From Panaeolus papilionaceus (lineage: Eukaryota > Basidiomycota > Agaricomycetes > Agaricales), in assembly GCA_015501605.1 (NCBI GenBank), contig JADNRZ010000025.1:62001-126000 (forward strand): 64,000 bases of DNA, in the 5' to 3' direction. Numbering within the stretch: the first letter of the stretch is position 1; every line of letters starts with the position of its first letter. Position numbers and translations under genes: made by a program. The notes beneath the pieces were generated by a model. The model saw only the letters and a program-made list of their open reading frames with translations, was not told the origin of the DNA and did not search any database. Positions 22,495 through 33,349 of the stretch are shown here, piece by piece.

Positions 22495-23974
22495 ATGAAT
22501 ATTGACCCCGCTGATTACCCAAACTTGAGGGTATCTGGCCCTATCACTGCACAGCTTGCCATTGCACCCTATAACGAATACATGCCTGCAATAATAGTGT
22601 ACGAATGCCACTCTTCTTCTCCATGACCGCTAAGGCTGACATACATGATCAATGCGAACGCAGAATTGTGGGACCTACTGGAGCAGGAAAGAGCACCGTA
22701 AGCGACAAACGAATACAGCATTTTCACTTATACTGAACAATGTATTCATCATCATCCCACAGTTCATTGAGGCACTCGCACAAGACCCTTCACTCCGCAT
22801 TTCCAGTAATCAATTGGAGGGATTCACACAAACGGTCAACACCTACAGTGTCATGAACGTCAATAGTTCTTCTGGGTACCAGATATGGCTTGTTGATGTA
22901 CCTGGCTTTGCCGACACCAGGATTTCAATGACGAATATTGTATCCATGCTGAAAGAATGGATGCAAGAGTCCAGGTGAGCACACATGGATGCTTGCACCT
23001 TGTATCTATCCTTATCATATGCACCAGAGCCCCAGACCTCGGTCGCATATTATATTTCACTCCTATTCATAGTGTGCGCCTCCCTGGCAGCCACAGAGAG
23101 GTGCTTCGTACATTTCAAGCACTCACAGGTGCCAAGACAGCGCGCAATATCACTGTTGTAACTTCCATGTGGGACAATCTTTGGGGAGATTCAGCGACGC
23201 AAAGAGCAGAAAGCAACTTTAACCAGCTTCGGGATTCGGTTTGGAAGGTATGAGGTTTGGCTTTATTCTCTGTTTTATATGAACTCTTATCTGTGTATTT
23301 AGGAGTTTGTTGACGAGGGTGCTCAGATTATCCGGTTTCACAACAGTCATGAATCTGTACTCTCCATCCTCAATACTGCCTTGAGAGATCCAGTAGTGGG
23401 TGACTTTGAACTTGAAATCCAATTCGAAGGCGACAAACAGCTCAAATCTGCTCCGTTTGCCAACCATCTCATGGATGATCTCCAAAGCCGAATCCAGAAC
23501 CTCGAGATAGAACTAGCAAGTACCGAAATGGACCTAAAAGGTGCATCTGAGCGAGATGATGACCTCCTCATATCGACTCTCGTCCCCAAGCTGAAGGAGA
23601 CAGAGATCCTTCTCGCAAAGTTCAAGAAGGAACTTTATGACAATTTTGGTATTGTCTCGCCACTGTTATCCAACATCCCTTCTGCCACCGATGCGCCATC
23701 CAATGCTGACACTCCTGTCATGACTCCTCAATCGTCCGAATCAGTCACCCCCCATGCCGCACTTTCATCCCTTACTTCATCCCCAGTGGCTGAGGTAGAG
23801 ACAACTCACCAGCCACCGCTTCCTACACAAACTCCCGGTTCCCCATGCAACCAACCTGGGGTCTTTGTTTCTGCCGTCACTGATCCCATTGTACCGAAGC
23901 AAGGGCTTATCTCTCGTGTCATCAGCTCGATGAAGTGTTGGGGTGACGCCGTGGCGGAGCATCACGATGCTTGA
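22495..23974 (+). CDS. P-loop GTPase-like protein, copy 3 (intact)
   Basis: Exons 22495-22598, 22664-22697, 22763-22974, 23028-23247 and 23303-23974 give 413 aa in phase. The P-loop GPTGAGKST is encoded by the 34-nt second exon and preceded by IIVIV. Compared with copy 1 there is one extra codon in exon 1 and one in exon 3 (NSSGYQIW). G3 is DVPGFADT, and TSMWDNLWGD occupies the G4 region. A coiled coil (RIQNLEIELASTEMDLKG...KLKETEILLAKFKKEL) and a Pro/Ser/Thr-rich tail follow. The divergence from copy 1 is scattered with no stop, so the frame appears to have been kept. A Harbinger-like MITE lies 50 bp after the stop codon. Role unknown; a GTP-binding regulator is inferred. Confidence 0.8.
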
Positions 23975-24024
23975 CCTCTTGGATAGTTCCCTCATTCGGG
24001 TGCGAACTTAGTAGTAATAGGTAA

Positions 24025-24722
24025 GAGCCTGTACAGCAACGAAAATACGAATAATTTGGCCTGTATCACAATACGATCAATGAACCTATACCTGTTTTGG
24101 TTGCTGTTCGGCTCCTGCCTCAACACCAAAAACATAACCTGATGTGACTGTTACCACTTGATAAGATTACCCTCTTCATGCTTTCTTGCGTCGTACAATC
24201 CCCATTATCACTGCTGAACAATGTCGTCTGTTGCTTGTTGCATCTGCATACATGGCAAATGGAGTAGCTGGGCAACAAGAGCGGCTTCCTCCTTATTGGT
24301 CCAAACAGCCTTGAGACCTCTCTTGTTTGAGCATGTAGACTTGACCATTTAGAATAAAAATAGGGAGAATGGGAGAAGTGGGACGAAGGAGTGAAGAACA
24401 GCAGTACAAAGGGCGGAAGTTTAAATAGGTTTCATGCGACTGTCTGGAGAAAAATGGAGATAGTGTTATCATTTGCACGTAATCTACCTGTAGGTAGTGC
24501 AAGATATATTGAATGAGGGCCACACATTGAAAAAATGAGGCGAGGGGACGGGAAATCGTGTGGTGGACATGAACATGGATGTTATCAGTTAGAGATGTGT
24601 GACATCAGCTCCTGAAAACAGGGTTTCAGAGTGAACCGAACAGCAACCAAAACAGGTATAGGTTCATTGATCGTATTGTGATACAGGCCAAATTATTCGT
24701 ATTTTCGTTGCTGTACAGGCTC
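24025..24722. mobile_element. Harbinger-like MITE with 87-bp terminal inverted repeats
   Basis: A 698-bp element. The first 87 bases (24025-24111) are the exact reverse complement of the last 87 (24636-24722), starting GAGCCTGTACAGCAACG. It is flanked by a 3-bp TAA duplication (24022-24024 and 24723-24725), as in the PIF/Harbinger superfamily. GTPase copy 4 has the undisturbed site at about 44842-44850 (GATAGGTATTCAATC). No transposase is encoded. The identical arms suggest a recent insertion. Confidence 0.88.
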
Positions 24723-24725
24723 TAA

Positions 24726-25263
24726 TCGAAGATCGCGGATTTGTATCAATTCATCTATGTAGTTCAGATTCAACTTCGTCATTTTCTCATCACGTTTGTA
24801 ACTTGCTTTTCGATGTACCCGTGCATGGTTTTGTCTTCTCCCTGGTCGTTATTTTCATACCCCATACATTCCATGAGTCCATGAACACACCCGATAAATT
24901 GGCTTTGTTAGATGCAGACCATCGAGTCAATGAGGTTAAATCAGATCATATCTGACACCTGATTAGTGATATGGTTGAACAATTAGGGTTGCTGCTGTGA
25001 AGGTGATGGTGGTTTGGACCAGTGGTTGTTACGTTCCAGTCATTGTGGGCGGACTGAAGTTAGTCGACAATAAAGAATTATTGTGGGTATACATTTTAGT
25101 GCATGCCTCCTTTAGTTCTTCAATTTCATCATTGAAAGAGTGATGTTTTCCGTGCTTCTGCAAGTCGCGTTTTGGTGTTACCATGGCCGTGATTTTTCCT
25201 CTCTTGCTTTCACAACCCTTTCCTTCTATTTATACCCGATTTCCTTCCTTATCACCATATGGA
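24726..25263. other. GTPase copy 3 downstream region
   Basis: Noncoding, colinear with 12240-12735 and 44860-45270. It ends abruptly at ATCACCATATGGA, where the CACTA-like element is inserted, and continues at 36979 with CGGTTCACACGTTGAGGG. Confidence 0.6.
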
Positions 25264-25287
25264 CACTGTGAACCCAGCCGAAGGGTT
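25264..25287 (+). repeat. Left terminal inverted repeat of the CACTA-like element
   Basis: CACTGTGAACCCAGCCGA plus GGGTTA. It matches the right end with two substitutions. Confidence 0.88.
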
Positions 25288-25661
25288 AATCCCTCTGGAT
25301 TTTCCAAGTGAATAACAGTGCCTGAGAAGAGGGTGAGTAAGGCATAACATCATAGATAACGATATAATAACATACCTTGATCATATGATATTCACTTACA
25401 ATAAAGGAGGGATTTGAACATAGCTTTTACTCATCGAAATTAACCAGAGAAGCCCCTTCAATATGAGGGATCCCCTCCAGCGTAGCAGAGGAATCGTAAA
25501 ACAAGTGGTTAAAAGCGATGTTAGGGAGAGTTTTAGATACACAAAAAGAGGACTATATAGGGAAATAACAACTTAGGTAAGGCATATATGCTTGTGAAAA
25601 CATGAGAAACAGATATGAAACAACGACAATAAAAAGAGTTTAAACTACGAAAAAAATCTAT

Positions 25662-27162
25662 TTAAACCTTGAATTTTTTCTTATTGCGAGCATCCTTGAG
25701 GGCGGAAAGAGCCTTCCTCTTTATTGCAATTGTAACCTCCTCATCCTCTTCATCTTCGCCCTCATCCTCCTTGCCTTCATCCTCCTTGCCTTCATCCTCC
25801 TTGCCCTCATCCTCCTTGCCTTCATCCTCCTTGCCCTCCTCCTCCTCCTGCTCTTCACCTTCTCCATTCTGCATATCCTCGTCCACATCTAAATCACCTT
25901 CCATCTCTGCATCCTCATCCTCTGCATGATTGAATCTGGACCTCCTGATATAGGAACTTGTGTTGCGACCACCAAACACCCTGTCTCCATTGTCGTCGGC
26001 ATCCTCGTCGCTGTCAGCCTGAGCATCACGTCCAAATTTATCAGCGTAATTTTCGAGTTCATGCCATTGAAAATTAGTGGTTGCAGAGAAGGGGGAGAAT
26101 GGGGAGAAGTAGGCACGAGCGGGAAGAGTGAGGTCGTCATCTTGTACATCGTTTCCAGGTGTTGCAGGGGTGTTAGGGGGTGGGGTGGTGCTGTCATCTT
26201 CGTTTGGTTGATTGGCGACACTGTTGTTATCCAAAGGATTTATGTCCTCTTCTGCGCGCCTCACACGGGATTTGTGGTGACATTTGTTCTTGAGTACCGA
26301 TTGAATGAGATCGGGGATGGGCCAGGCGTCTTCGTAGCGAGAGAAGATGGGCATTTCGTCTTTTAACTGTTAAAATTAGTACAAACAATAGATGTCATAC
26401 AGATAATGACTTACTACACTGATAAACTTGGCAAGCCGAATGTGAGTGAAGCTCCAGAAGGTATCAGTCTCTACATTGACGCCGAGTCCGATAAGAGTAG
26501 TGAAGACTTGTTGCTACCAATCGAGAGTTAGTAGAGAGAAAAAAAAGATGATGATCGACCTACGCGAGTGTTCAAATATTCCCTGCGCTCAGTGCTCCCT
26601 CCCATCAGGCGCATGGCACTTTGGAGGTTGCCCAGGGGCTTGGGCCAGGGGATCAAGAACTTCTTAAGCTTTTTTGCTGCCTTATCAATGCCCATTTTCT
26701 TCCTTAAGCGCGCAAGCATAGCTGAAATAATGAGATATAGCTACAGTAAAAAAAGGAGAAATGGCATACCATTTTTAGTGGCTATCTTCTTCTCCATGGC
26801 AGCAAGACGCTGGGTTGCGTGCAGAGCCTGAAGCTCACCCCCATCAGATTCAGACATGGACTCGGAGTCCATGTCTGAATCTGAGTCCGACTCGGAGTCA
26901 GAGTTTACCTCCCTATTGGTATCAATATCTTCCAAAGGACGCTCTGAATTTAATGAGAATAGACCTATGATCAATGAGGAATAGACTTACTCTTGGCGAC
27001 AGGTTTGGCGACAGGTTTGGCGTTGGGTTTGGCAGCAGGTTTGGCGACGGGTTTAGCAGCAGGTTTGGCGACAGGTTTGGCAGCAGATTTGTTCTTGCTG
27101 GAGTTGGTTGTCTGACGCGTGACGCGGGGCGTTGGGTTGGTATTTTCCTTGGCTCGAGGCAT
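25662..27162 (-). CDS. Uncharacterised cargo protein, 435 aa, 5 exons, charged and repetitive
   Basis: Exons on the minus strand: 27162-26991, 26943-26770, 26721-26564, 26513-26415 and 26366-25662. All phases agree, with 47-50-nt introns. The N-terminus is Lys/Ala/Pro-rich with KPVAKPAAK repeats, reminiscent of histone H1 tails. Residues about 58-115 are Asp/Ser/Glu-rich (NSDSESDSDSDMDSES). The central part contains LRKKMGIDKAAKKLKK and FWSFTHIRLAKFISV. The last exon begins LKDEMPIFSRYEDAWPIPDL, a stretch I associate with an expanded Agaricomycete family of unknown function, and ends with five KEDEG repeats (an 18-bp minisatellite at about 25750-25830) and a basic tail. Probably nuclear (inference). 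It starts 622 bp from the divergent plus-strand gene. Confidence 0.7.
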
Positions 27163-27784
27163 GCTTGTAACAATGAAAAGGGAAGAAGAATGGGATGAAG
27201 AATGTGAGCCATCTTACGAGCCCTTTTATAGAGCAAATACAGACCTTGCTTTTTAGGAATACTGAATATGGGTGTAAGGGAGCACTGTGACAGCCATTAG
27301 AATAGAGCATTTAGGGACACAAAAAAAAAAGAACATACCCGGTCCCGGTGAACGAATGGCGACCAAAATTCAATGGAAAAGAAAAAAACGGAGCTGTGCC
27401 TTGTCATGAGCGGTGCAGGGATATACATGCTAGACTAAACGGGACATGCAAACCTCGTGCGAGCTGCAGGAGCATCGATTTTTCCTTTACTGGTATGGGG
27501 ATATTTACGTCGCCGCAAAGGGTTCTATTGAAAAGAAAAGCTGAGTCAGTGGTTACGCCGACTTGGAGACACAGAATAAATATCAAAATCAGGGGCTACA
27601 CCGGGCGGCTCTAAACAAATCTGCACAGACCAACTCTTGAGCATCCGTTGCAGGGCAAGCATTGTTTAATTTTTATAAATGAGGATAAACAAAGATGAAG
27701 GGGTTGTCAGATATAAAAGGGTGAGCAGGAGAAAGTAATAAAATAACTCACCTTGTGTGCTTCTTTCAGTCTCTCGTCTCTGCA
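27163..27784. promoter_or_regulatory. Divergent intergenic region between two cargo genes
   Basis: 622 bases between the start codons of the minus- and plus-strand cargo genes, with no gene of its own. An A-rich run (27323-27332) and TATAAA-like sequences on both sides (TATAAAAGG at 27711 for the plus gene; the inverse, CCTTTTATAG, at 27220 for the minus gene) suggest two core promoters facing outward. Confidence 0.45.
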
Positions 27785-28621
27785 ATGCCGGAACTTCGAG
27801 TTCATGTTTCCTCCTTCAACTTCACAGAGTCAGTCGTCGTCGACAGCAAAGGCGAGCTATTGCTCACCTCTTGCGAGGAATCCGACTCCAACGTCAACGG
27901 GGATGCTGATTACGACGCCAACTCCGAGTCTGACTGTGGTTGCAGTGAAAATCAGCTTTCGCACCACGAGGTTGACGGATCTGTGCGCACCGACCTGCCT
28001 GAACGTTGTTGCCAACGCGTCGATGGTCCAATTGGTGGTGCTGCTGCTGCAGAAGGTAAGGTCACATCAGACTAATGATTGGGTTGACTGACTGACTCAT
28101 TTATTGATCAGTGGAGAGCACGCCTAGCAATTGGACAACATCTGATCGTAAGTTAACAGTATCCATTCAAACAATGAACTTAATTCATTTTTCTACACGC
28201 AGAGTCGGATACTGAGCCCAAGACTATTGAGTTTAATAGTCTGGCTGCTGAGGTTGCCAGCGAACAGGACATCGAGCCACCTGCAAACCAACTGCAACAA
28301 GGTCAGTCACATTAGTACTTCCGCCATGCAAAGGATTAGCCACTCACCCCACAAAAGCTGTCATCGAACAAGTTAAGAAACGACCGCCACTTGCCAAGCG
28401 CATTAAACACCGGAATCACAAGGTGGAAGCTGCACGCAAATCCAGCAAGAAACCAAAGAAGACGACTTGCCGTGACTCAGGGTCTTTGAAGAGGGGTGAT
28501 AGTCAGGTCAGTATATCAACCATTGAGAGAAGATTCACGAACTTACTTTATATCTTAGGTCACACTCAAGGTGCTCGGAAACAGTCACAGGTTAAATATA
28601 ACAGTATCTATGAATAACTAG
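27785..28621 (+). CDS. Uncharacterised small nuclear-type cargo protein, 205 aa, 5 exons
   Basis: Exons 27785-28055, 28112-28147, 28203-28301, 28358-28506 and 28559-28621. Every phase fits and the model ends at TAG 28619. The four introns are 52-56 nt. Translation starts MPELRVHVSSFNFTES. Residues about 30-90 are acidic with several Cys (SDCGCSENQ, ERCCQRVDG). The fourth exon encodes a basic stretch (KKRPPLAKRIKHRNHK, KSSKKPKK) that looks like a nuclear localisation or nucleic-acid-binding segment. No known domain is recognised. It lies head-to-head with the 435-aa gene and both are inside the CACTA-like element, so it may be a helper or cargo gene of that element (inference). Confidence 0.65.
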
Positions 28622-28813
28622 ATTAGTCTCCATATTAGCAGAATATATGCCTCCACTTACCAATTAAAAACAGAGCAAGGCGAACATGTGTGTTACGAAC
28701 ATAAGATAAACATTTGAATCCAACAAAAAGCCCAAGAAAACTGAAATTTATGATTAACATTAACATTTAATATTACTGAACTGAGGGCTTACCAAAAACG
28801 AGTCACATATCAA

Positions 28814-31374
28814 TTAAGACGACGACGCCGGCGACGATTCATAGAGGCAATGGGGGATCAGAGCAGCTCGGCGAAAATAATTGTAGAATTGCTGGCAGTA
28901 ATACGAGGCAACAGCCTGTTCCAGCTGATGAGCCTCTTGAATCGTAATCCCTTCAATGCTGTGTTGTCGCCCAATTCCCAAAATGGCTGGCTTCTCCCCC
29001 CGCCATGAGTTCATCAAGCCTGCGAGAATCAACAGAGAGGGCAGCCTTGATTTGATATCGTCTGCTGCAAGCCCGGAATTAGGAGGATCAAGGGAGGGGA
29101 GGTAGTACGTCATGTTAGCGAACAGAGACCTAACCTCAAACTCCCTCACTTGCTTCTCAGCATCGTTACTGCATTTTGGGTGAGCAGTCCGGTGAAGAAG
29201 AAGCAGCTCCTTGCGAAAATTGAGCTCGTAGAGCTCAAAGAGGAACTTGCGAATGGTGGAGGGGGGTGGAAGTGCGCCAGACTCGAATCTATCCCCAGCA
29301 ACAATGAAAGGTCTGTTCCTGTAAGAGGAGAAAGTTTGAGTAGCTCGATGTGCTGCAGGAACAAGAAGCCTTAGTGCCTTCCAATGGTCCTCCATTGCTT
29401 GCGAATCACCGGCTTGGGGTTGGTAGTCAGGAACTGAATTGTTAAAGTCGATTGTGAGCAAGTCCCGCCACTGCTGAGCGCTCAACAATGCACCCGGCGT
29501 TGTTGTGATCTTTGAAATCCATACAGACACAATGCGAGCATATTGTTCCAGGAGGTGTTGTCGCCTGGCGTCCGTTTCAACAGCAACGAAAAGACCAGGA
29601 TCAGGAAATGCGTAGGATATGCCACGCTTGATATGGGGTAGAATAGGAGGCTTCTTCTTGTCGACATTACGGAGGGCATTGGCCCAGGCAGGAATGGAAA
29701 ACGGTGCCATGGGACCTTCCAACGGCAGAAACTTATCACATTGAAACTTGGGCGGATTTTTTGGTTTAGCTGAATATGTCCAGAAGAGTGAGAGTCATTT
29801 CAAGACAATACATGAGGGATCAACATACCAGGTGATGGGGATACACTGCTCGCATTTGATGCTGTTTTTGCCTTTTTTCGAGGAGGAGGACTGCTGGGGC
29901 GACTTGACAGAGCCTCGTGAGTGCTGGATGATGTGGGATTACCGGAGGGTGGTGTTGACGACGAGCTCGGAACATCCTCAAAAGGATCTGCACTGCAACT
30001 CCATCGTCGGGAAAACGAGTGAACCAGGCCAACCACCTCCGCAGACGTAATGAAGACCTCCCCAGAGAAGAGGGGCAGGAAAGCGCTGTGCGGCTGATTG
30101 ACAAGGGTGTCGAAATAGTGGATGGGCACCACTTCAGATAAAACATTATTCCCAAAGCCTTGGGAAGTCCATTCTCGGATATACCAAACTGGAAGGCCAG
30201 CAGCCATGAACTCTTCTACAATCCGAACTTTGGAAGTGAAAACGCCGATTGTGTTGGCCAGGGGAGGCTGAGAAGACTGAACACCATCCATATGTGGCTT
30301 GTAAACCTCAAGATAGTCTAGACATCCAACGATTTCCAAATAATAGCGTTGAAGCTCTGTGAAAGTAAAGCGTATCTGATGCCATGACGCGACCAGGGCC
30401 TGAAGGTGCACATACGTGTAGTGAAGCGCTCGTTCAAGAGTTGATATGAACTTCTTCACAGGTTTGTCGTCGGGGTTTAATGAGGACCACTTTTTGAATC
30501 GGTCCTGTAACGATTCCACAAGAGGTTTGATCTTCGTATCAATGAGAATGGGGTCTATGTCAGGGGATCTCCTGCTACCTCCTATTCCTTTCCTTATTAT
30601 CATCTCTCTGCCTCTCCTTTCTCCATTTCCTTTGCTCTATCTCATGATCTGGACATATCATGGACTCATAGATATTATATTACACTCTCCTTTAGTTGCC
30701 ATTCATTCATTATTTAGTTGTTGCCACTGTTACATAGTCATTCCTTTGTGTTTCCCTTTGTTTATTCCCAAAGGCATTGTTTGGCATCAAGGCTGATGCC
30801 AATGCCAGCTCATCACTTAAATAGCTGTTTCACCTGGGTTTGATCCTTTACCTCTTTCTCTTTGGATCTCCCCCAGGTGAGCCTACTTCCTGTATTTATG
30901 TAGAGCTGATATATATCTTTGGATCTCCCCCAGGACTTGTGTGTGTCTGAGGTGCCCTTACAGTCTAGCTTTCCTAGGTTATCCACAATGCTGCCATTGT
31001 TTATGGGGCAAAAGTCTGTTGTAACAGGGTCGTACCACATAGCTGAAAGCGGCTTGTTGGGATCCTGGGGACGTCGGGGAATAGTGCCAAGGTGCGGGTG
31101 TTGCTCGCTGTATGGTTGGGGCCATAATGTGTGGTCGTCAGGCCCATAGCGGTAGTCCTCACGAACACGGACATGGCGATATCCCAAGAGTGGATGCGGT
31201 ATAAACGACTCGTTGGGCGAGGTGTAAACATATTTCCCAATGATTGCTCCAACCTTCCCATCGTAAGCGGTGAGTGAAGCTGGAAAGAATATTAGAATAG
31301 AGCAAAGTGAGATGTATAAATGTAGACTTACCGGCAGAATTTCTGTTAGCAAGCAAGGCACTTGATGTAGCCAT
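28814..31374 (-). pseudogene. Large uncharacterised cargo gene split by a 348-bp insertion
   Basis: Minus-strand exons 31374-31332, 31279-29829 (interrupted by 30573-30920) and 29769-28814. With the insertion and one copy of its duplicated target removed, the frame is continuous: ...SWGRS reads directly into PDIDPILIDTKIKPLV, for a total near 697 aa. Other segments are AYDGKVGAIIGKYVYTSP, TELQRYYLEIVGCLDYLE, GVFTSKVRIVEEFMAAGLPV and FPDPGLFVAVETDARR. I recognise this as a family recurrent in Agaricomycete genomes without a known function; no catalytic motif is evident. As it stands the insertion brings a stop codon (VKQLFK-stop at 30813), so unless it is spliced out the gene is dead. Three more genes of this family type are not present in the window. 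Confidence 0.65.
30573..30920. mobile_element. 348-bp insertion with 8-bp target duplication
   Basis: The octamer GGATCTCC occurs at 30565-30572 and 30921-30928, and the coding frame of the host gene is restored exactly when one copy and the insert are removed. An 18-bp direct repeat ending in the same motif (30860-30877 and 30917-30934) suggests a second small duplication at one end. No terminal inverted repeats and no coding capacity are seen. A splice across it (donor GTCCTG, acceptor TAGCAG) would keep the frame but the donor is weak. Confidence 0.65.
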
Positions 31375-31564
31375 GAAAACTTGGACGGTTCTTGAAAGGT
31401 TTGAATCTAAGGGAATTAAGCATAGTAATTGAGAGATAAATTGACACACTCACAAAAACCTGTGAAAAGACGATCCTAATTAGAGCCTGCATAAACCGAT
31501 GCCTGCGCTGGGTGGAGCATCGCAAATTACGATCACGAATGTCTTGAGGGATGATTGCTGAGGG

Positions 31565-32702
31565 GACGACACGGAGTCATAAACCCACTTGTAAGGTCCC
31601 ATTGCAGGCATGATGACACCAAGTCAAAGCTTGCAATAATCAAAGTCAAAGACATGACGCGAAGTCATTCTTGCTTGCGCTTCAAGTCCGAGCAATGCGA
31701 AGTCGACTCAATGGAACCCACTGGTAGGAAGCCCGTTGCAAACACAATGACACGAAGTCAAAGCTTGCAAAAATCAAAGTCAAGAAGATGATGCGAAGTC
31801 ATTCTTGAGCTTTGACTCTGAGCAACGCGAAGTCGGCTCAATGTGACGGGGATGGGGATGGGGATCGATTGCATCGATTGCATGGTGGTTGTCGTCCTCA
31901 TGATGGCTCACCAAGGTGTGGATCTTGATGCTTGTTTGCTGGTAATGAGAGCTAATATTGAGTACAAGCTTTATAGAGGCTGAGGGTGTTATACATACCT
32001 TGAGCACTTACGTCGCCTTCAACTGCCGAAACTGTGGACGGAGGGGTAGGGGAAGGTGACGGTCAAGTGGTGATGATGGGAGGTGCGTAAGTCGAACGTT
32101 GACTCAAACCAACCACGCTGTCACGTGCATAGCTGTGTCACATTGTCACAGCTCACAGTTCATCGTTGAACTGTTCAAGTCTCTTGCTAAGTTCGGTTCT
32201 CCCCTCTCGCTTTGCTCTAGCCTCTGCCCCTACACTTCCAGTGACAATGTTGGCTGTTATGTTTGCCTCTAGAATTTGACTTCGCATCATTTTAGTCTTT
32301 TTGGACCTTGACTTTGTGTCATTCTGGTCTGGTTGCGACTCAGATCCCTTGACTTCGCGTCATTCTGGTCTGGTCGCGATACCTTCAAGATACCTTGACT
32401 TTGTGTCAACGTTATCGTCTCTTTCCATAGATAGGTTTTATCTGTCTGTGTCTTGACTCTGCCTATAACTCGGAAAACTGCCAGCCCTTTGTTAAAGGCT
32501 GCTTTTGTAACCTTTCTGATAACTGGAGAATTACTGGCTATAAATCCGTCTTCGTTTGCTTGATGTGAGCAGGTGGTTTAATCGGATTTCATAGGTCTAC
32601 ATATTAATCCTTTGATATAGCGATTCTATTCCACCATTATTAGGCAGTTTGACTTCGCGTCATCTGCAATGTGAGTGTGGACTTTTGACTTCATGTCATC
32701 CA
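31565..32702. repeat. Block of inverted GACTTCGCGTCA-type repeats (non-autonomous element)
   Basis: The left half has at least seven copies of a TGACGCGAAGTCA-like motif (31568, 31612, 31656, 31694, 31749, 31791, 31824). The right half has six in the opposite orientation, TTGACTTCGCGTCA-like (32279, 32307, 32351, 32397, 32651, 32688). The left copies are organised in two direct repeats of about 90 bp (from 31621 and from 31755). This is the subterminal repeat layout of a DNA transposon, nested in the larger element. No transposase. Confidence 0.6.
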
Positions 32703-33349
32703 AGTCTTCTGGGGAGTCTGGGTATGCATACGCCAACTCCGTGTTGATCGTTGCATATCCTAACACTGCTGTGCTACCAGTCACCAGCAGAATACCAACA
32801 TAGACCTGCAGTCTACCTCCCGAATCATCACCTAATTTTCACCCCAGAACAACCAGCTTTCACCCCAAGAACCTCCGATATGCGACCTTGGAGCTTCCAA
32901 TGTGCTCACCAATTCATTCCCAACACCCTAGAACTACCACCATACCCCGAAGAACAACCAACCAACGCCGAAGAACTACCAACATGCACCAAAGAACCAC
33001 CAACATGCGCCCAAGAACGGCTAACATTGGCCTACGACCTCGCATTCGCCAACTTCGCCCTATTACTATCGCGCTATCTCTGCCCTAGAACTATCACGAA
33101 CTGCTGACATTGTGGTATTTATACCGCAGTCATCCAGTCACTTTCCATCCAACCTCTGGGCCTCTATCTGGTTTCTTCCACATCTTGTTCTGAAGCATTG
33201 CTATGACCGACGACCTTGTTCAGTGTACCTGCTGCTGAGAGTGGGTCACCCGTACCACCAAGCGCGCCCATGAGAGCAGTAGCAGTGGATCCTTACGCCT
33301 AAAGGCTCTACGTTTAGCCTCCAACAGCTCCAATGATCAAGACGTCGTA
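32703..33349. other. Upstream region of the transposase gene
   Basis: A Pro-rich open frame (32751-33107) lacks any known motif and is probably not a gene, though it could belong to an unrecognised 5' exon. CCAACA/CCACCAACATGC-type short direct repeats occur at 32960-33030. The rest is noncoding. Confidence 0.35.

Noticed and set aside
25669..25929. Ser/Pro-rich plus-strand frame opposite the KEDEG repeats
   Set aside because: Antisense shadow of the acidic minisatellite.
32751..33107. Pro-rich 118-codon open frame before the transposase
   Set aside because: Low-complexity composition caused by short direct repeats and no recognisable motif. It could at most be part of an unmodelled 5' exon.
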